Source of the DNA: Candidatus Aenigmatarchaeota archaeon
GTDB taxonomy: Archaea; Aenigmatarchaeota; Aenigmatarchaeia; GW2011-AR5; WALA01
NCBI GenBank assembly: GCA_015522745.1
Contig: WALQ01000054.1
Location: forward strand, 1 to 5,180
DNA length: 5,180 nucleotides
Direction of reading: 5' to 3'
Part shown: positions 3,919 to 5,180 of the stretch, one piece after another
How positions within the stretch are numbered: position 1 is the stretch's first letter
Layout of the letters: each line of letters starts with the position of its first letter
Made by a program: the position numbers and the translations under genes
Notes under the pieces: model-generated
What the model was told of the DNA's origin: nothing
The model's database searches: none
What the model saw: the letters and a program-made list of their open reading frames with translations, nothing else

Positions 3919-4873
3919 TTTCATCACCAATCAACATTTTTATTTCTTCAATGACGTTTGGCTCACGAACGTCATCTACGATGAATTCGAGACGGTTAAA
4001 GAGGTCATTTCTCTTTACGCGTCCAGAGAATATGTAATCCTTTCCGAGCTCAATTGAGTCGTAAGCGCTCTTACCAAGTTTCATCTTTGTCTCAACTTCC
4101 TTTGCATTCATTCCGAGGATTTTTTCAGCAGCGTTGCGGAAGAACACCACACGTATATTCTCGGTTCCATCATCTATTATTCCTGATACCACGAGCGATG
4201 GTATAGGCTCAACCTCACCATGCTCCGGACACTTTAACACACCATTCTCCTCTATTATGCGTTTTCCACATATGGGACACCTATAAAATATTGGCTTTCC
4301 TTCAAATACTTTAACAAGTGCTGCACGCAATTCCTTTCTCTCTCCAGCACTCAATGATTTTATCGTTGAACGGTTCTTTTCATTAATTGGAACTGCATTT
4401 ATTTTCTCATCTACTTTTATGATTTTTCCATAACGCCCCAAACGAAGTTCAAGTTGCCCTTCACGGGTGTAGCCGTATACTTTTATGACGTCTCCAACTT
4501 TTATCTTATCTGCAACATCAGTTTCGTCATCCCACAACGTGAGACGTATTGTTCCGGTTTCATCACCTAGGTACACAGAGCACACTTTCCCGGTTTTGTC
4601 GTTACGTGAGAATTCTTTCACTGAGCTCACGCGCATAATTTTGCCAACAATTTCAACATTCTTCATTCCTGGTATGATGTTTTTTATCTTCAATCTGTTG
4701 TCTGATTTCTCCTTGAGATCTATTCCATTTTCAGCGGCGACCATGTACGCGGCTCCCTCTTTTGATATGAGTCCGGAGAATTCTTCTATTTTGTTTTCTA
4801 TTTTATCGTTGATATCACTTTCCGAGAGACCTTTTGATTTCAACAGCTCGACAACTTCTTCATATGATTTCAT
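3902..4873 (-). CDS. RPA-type single-stranded DNA-binding protein (OB folds, zinc finger)
   Basis: A 323-residue archaeal replication protein A homologue that would coat single-stranded DNA during replication and recombination. Residues 1-50 are helical. An OB fold spans about 70-155 (VEIVGKIMRV, then GTIRLTLWDDETDVADKIKVGDVIKV, a classic RPA strand pattern). A zinc finger follows with C199, C202, C215 and H218 (CPIC...CPEH), then a second OB-like region (about 225-305, IPSLVVSGIIDDGTENIRVVFF). This order matches euryarchaeal single-subunit RPA proteins. The ATG at 4873 has no ribosome binding site but lies about 25 bp from a TATA element, so it is probably leaderless. Its 3' end overlaps radA, placing RPA and the recombinase it assists in one operon. 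One CxxC-CxxH site rather than four Cys is a known variation in such fingers. Confidence 0.92.
   Translation of the reverse strand: MKSYEEVVELLKSKGLSESDINDKIENKIEEFSGLISKEGAAYMVAAENGIDLKEKSDNRLKIKNIIPGMKNVEIVGKIMRVSSVKEFSRNDKTGKVCSVYLGDETGTIRLTLWDDETDVADKIKVGDVIKVYGYTREGQLELRLGRYGKIIKVDEKINAVPINEKNRSTIKSLSAGERKELRAALVKVFEGKPIFYRCPICGKRIIEENGVLKCPEHGEVEPIPSLVVSGIIDDGTENIRVVFFRNAAEKILGMNAKEVETKMKLGKSAYDSIELGKDYIFSGRVKRNDLFNRLEFIVDDVREPNVIEEIKMLIGDENGKKE
3924..3928 (-). promoter_or_regulatory. Shine-Dalgarno GGTGA of radA within rpa
   Basis: On the minus strand GGTGA lies 5 nt before the ATG at 3918. It sits inside the last codons of rpa and decides the radA start among three in-frame candidates. 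Confidence 0.7.
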
Positions 4874-4894
4874 AATTTACATATGGAAGAAAAG

Positions 4895-4902
4895 AATTAA
4901 AA
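4895..4902 (-). promoter_or_regulatory. TATA box of the rpa-radA operon
   Basis: On the minus strand TTTTAATT is centred about 25 bp before the rpa ATG at 4873. It occupies the 32-bp gap after the histone stop, so rpa-radA can be transcribed independently of the histone gene. Read-through from the histone is also possible because no clear terminator separates them. Confidence 0.6.
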
Positions 4903-4905
4903 GAC

Positions 4906-5115
4906 TCATTGACTGATGTCCTTTATTGCTGCCTTGACATCGGAGCGCATTATGGTCTTTCTTCCTGCATGTTTCGCGTACTCTATGGCGGTCTTTATGA
5001 CTTTTTCCACGGTTTCTCCCGTTATTTTAGCGAGTTCCCCAGCTGCGTCTTTTGATATGCGCTGAGCTCCCTGCTCTTCAAGAATGCGCTTGAACGTGTT
5101 TCTCTTGAACTCCAT
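4906..5115 (-). CDS. archaeal histone (HMf-type histone fold)
   Basis: A 69-residue single histone fold that dimerises, wraps DNA and compacts the chromosome. Landmarks are loop 1 GAQRIS (16-21, with DNA-contacting R19), a central helix ELAKITGETVEKVIKTAIEYAKHAG (27-51), and loop 2 RKTI with the R-x-T pair (R52, T54) and D59 of the RxTxxxxD clamp. The length is normal and there is no long tail. The N-terminus MEFKRNTFKRIL differs from the proline-bearing start common in Methanothermus/Thermococcus histones, a minor variation. The ATG at 5115 lacks a ribosome binding site and is about 26 bp from a TATA element, suggesting a leaderless mRNA. It is followed co-directionally by rpa after 32 bp, putting chromatin and single-strand binding genes side by side. 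Confidence 0.96.
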   Translation of the reverse strand: MEFKRNTFKRILEEQGAQRISKDAAGELAKITGETVEKVIKTAIEYAKHAGRKTIMRSDVKAAIKDISQ

Positions 5116-5137
5116 AAATTTATCTGCCCGCGCAAAT

Positions 5138-5145
5138 TATTAAAA
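5138..5145 (-). promoter_or_regulatory. TATA box of the histone gene
   Basis: On the minus strand TTTTAATA is centred about 26 bp before the histone ATG at 5115. It lies within one copy of an 11-bp direct repeat (see 5140-5171). Confidence 0.6.
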
Positions 5146-5171
5146 CTATTGTTGTGAGGGTTAAAACTATT
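5140..5171. repeat. direct repeat TTAAAACTATT, two copies 21 bp apart
   Basis: TTAAAACTATT occurs at 5140-5150 and 5161-5171. The first overlaps the histone TATA box and the second lies two helical turns upstream. Possible operator or duplicated promoter element; only two AT-rich copies, so chance is not excluded. Confidence 0.4.
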
Positions 5172-5180
5172 ATATGAAAC

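Noticed and set aside
3919..3930. Upstream RadA starts TTG 3930 and ATG 3924
   Set aside because: Both overlap or precede the GGTGA site at 3928-3924, which is correctly spaced only for ATG 3918.
5174..5180. Start of a divergent gene at ATG 5174
   Set aside because: Only seven bases are visible, there is no ribosome binding site, and no TATA element lies about 25 bp upstream.

Overview
The window is archaeal chromosomal DNA. It carries an archaeal histone, an archaeal RPA-type single-strand binding protein, RadA recombinase, a stand-alone PRC-barrel protein, TATA-box promoters about 25 bp ahead of starts, and GGTGA-type ribosome binding sites. Histone plus RadA plus an OB-fold/zinc-finger RPA argues for a euryarchaeal or DPANN-type lineage. 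The divergent AAA+ protein in place of a canonical Orc1/Cdc6 leans towards DPANN (for example a Micrarchaeota-like genome), but the lineage is an inference.

Layout. Positions 1-149 may hold the tail of an upstream gene (weak). About 109-720 is a repeat-rich region with no convincing gene. It contains three clusters of an 11-bp-phased element with core TTCACGTGAA, separated by hairpins and an AT-rich stretch. A fourth small cluster lies inside the 5' end of the next gene. That gene (922-2070, +) encodes a 382-aa AAA+ ATPase with a C-terminal winged helix. Next come a small PRC-barrel protein (2117-2374, +) with its own promoter, then an AT-rich orphan gene (2548-2925, +). On the minus strand, read from the right edge, are a histone (5115-4906), rpa (4873-3902) and radA (3918-2968). 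The last two overlap and form an operon.

Main interpretation. The iteron-like arrays, AT-rich DNA and an adjacent AAA+/winged-helix ATPase, next to recombination and chromatin genes, look like a replication origin with its initiator. The initiator's N-terminus resembles the ExeA/TniB-like AAA group more than classical Orc1/Cdc6, so this could be a poorly described initiator-iteron system. An autoregulated transcription factor/ATPase is the main alternative. The arrays, phasing and ATPase motifs are read directly from the sequence; origin function is inferred.

Expression. Four genes start about 25 bp from the centre of a TATA element and have no Shine-Dalgarno sequence, which suggests leaderless mRNAs. 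The PRC gene (short leader) and radA (internal cistron) have a GGTGA ribosome binding site. RadA has an unusual P-loop, with Ser where the Gly before the catalytic Lys is expected.
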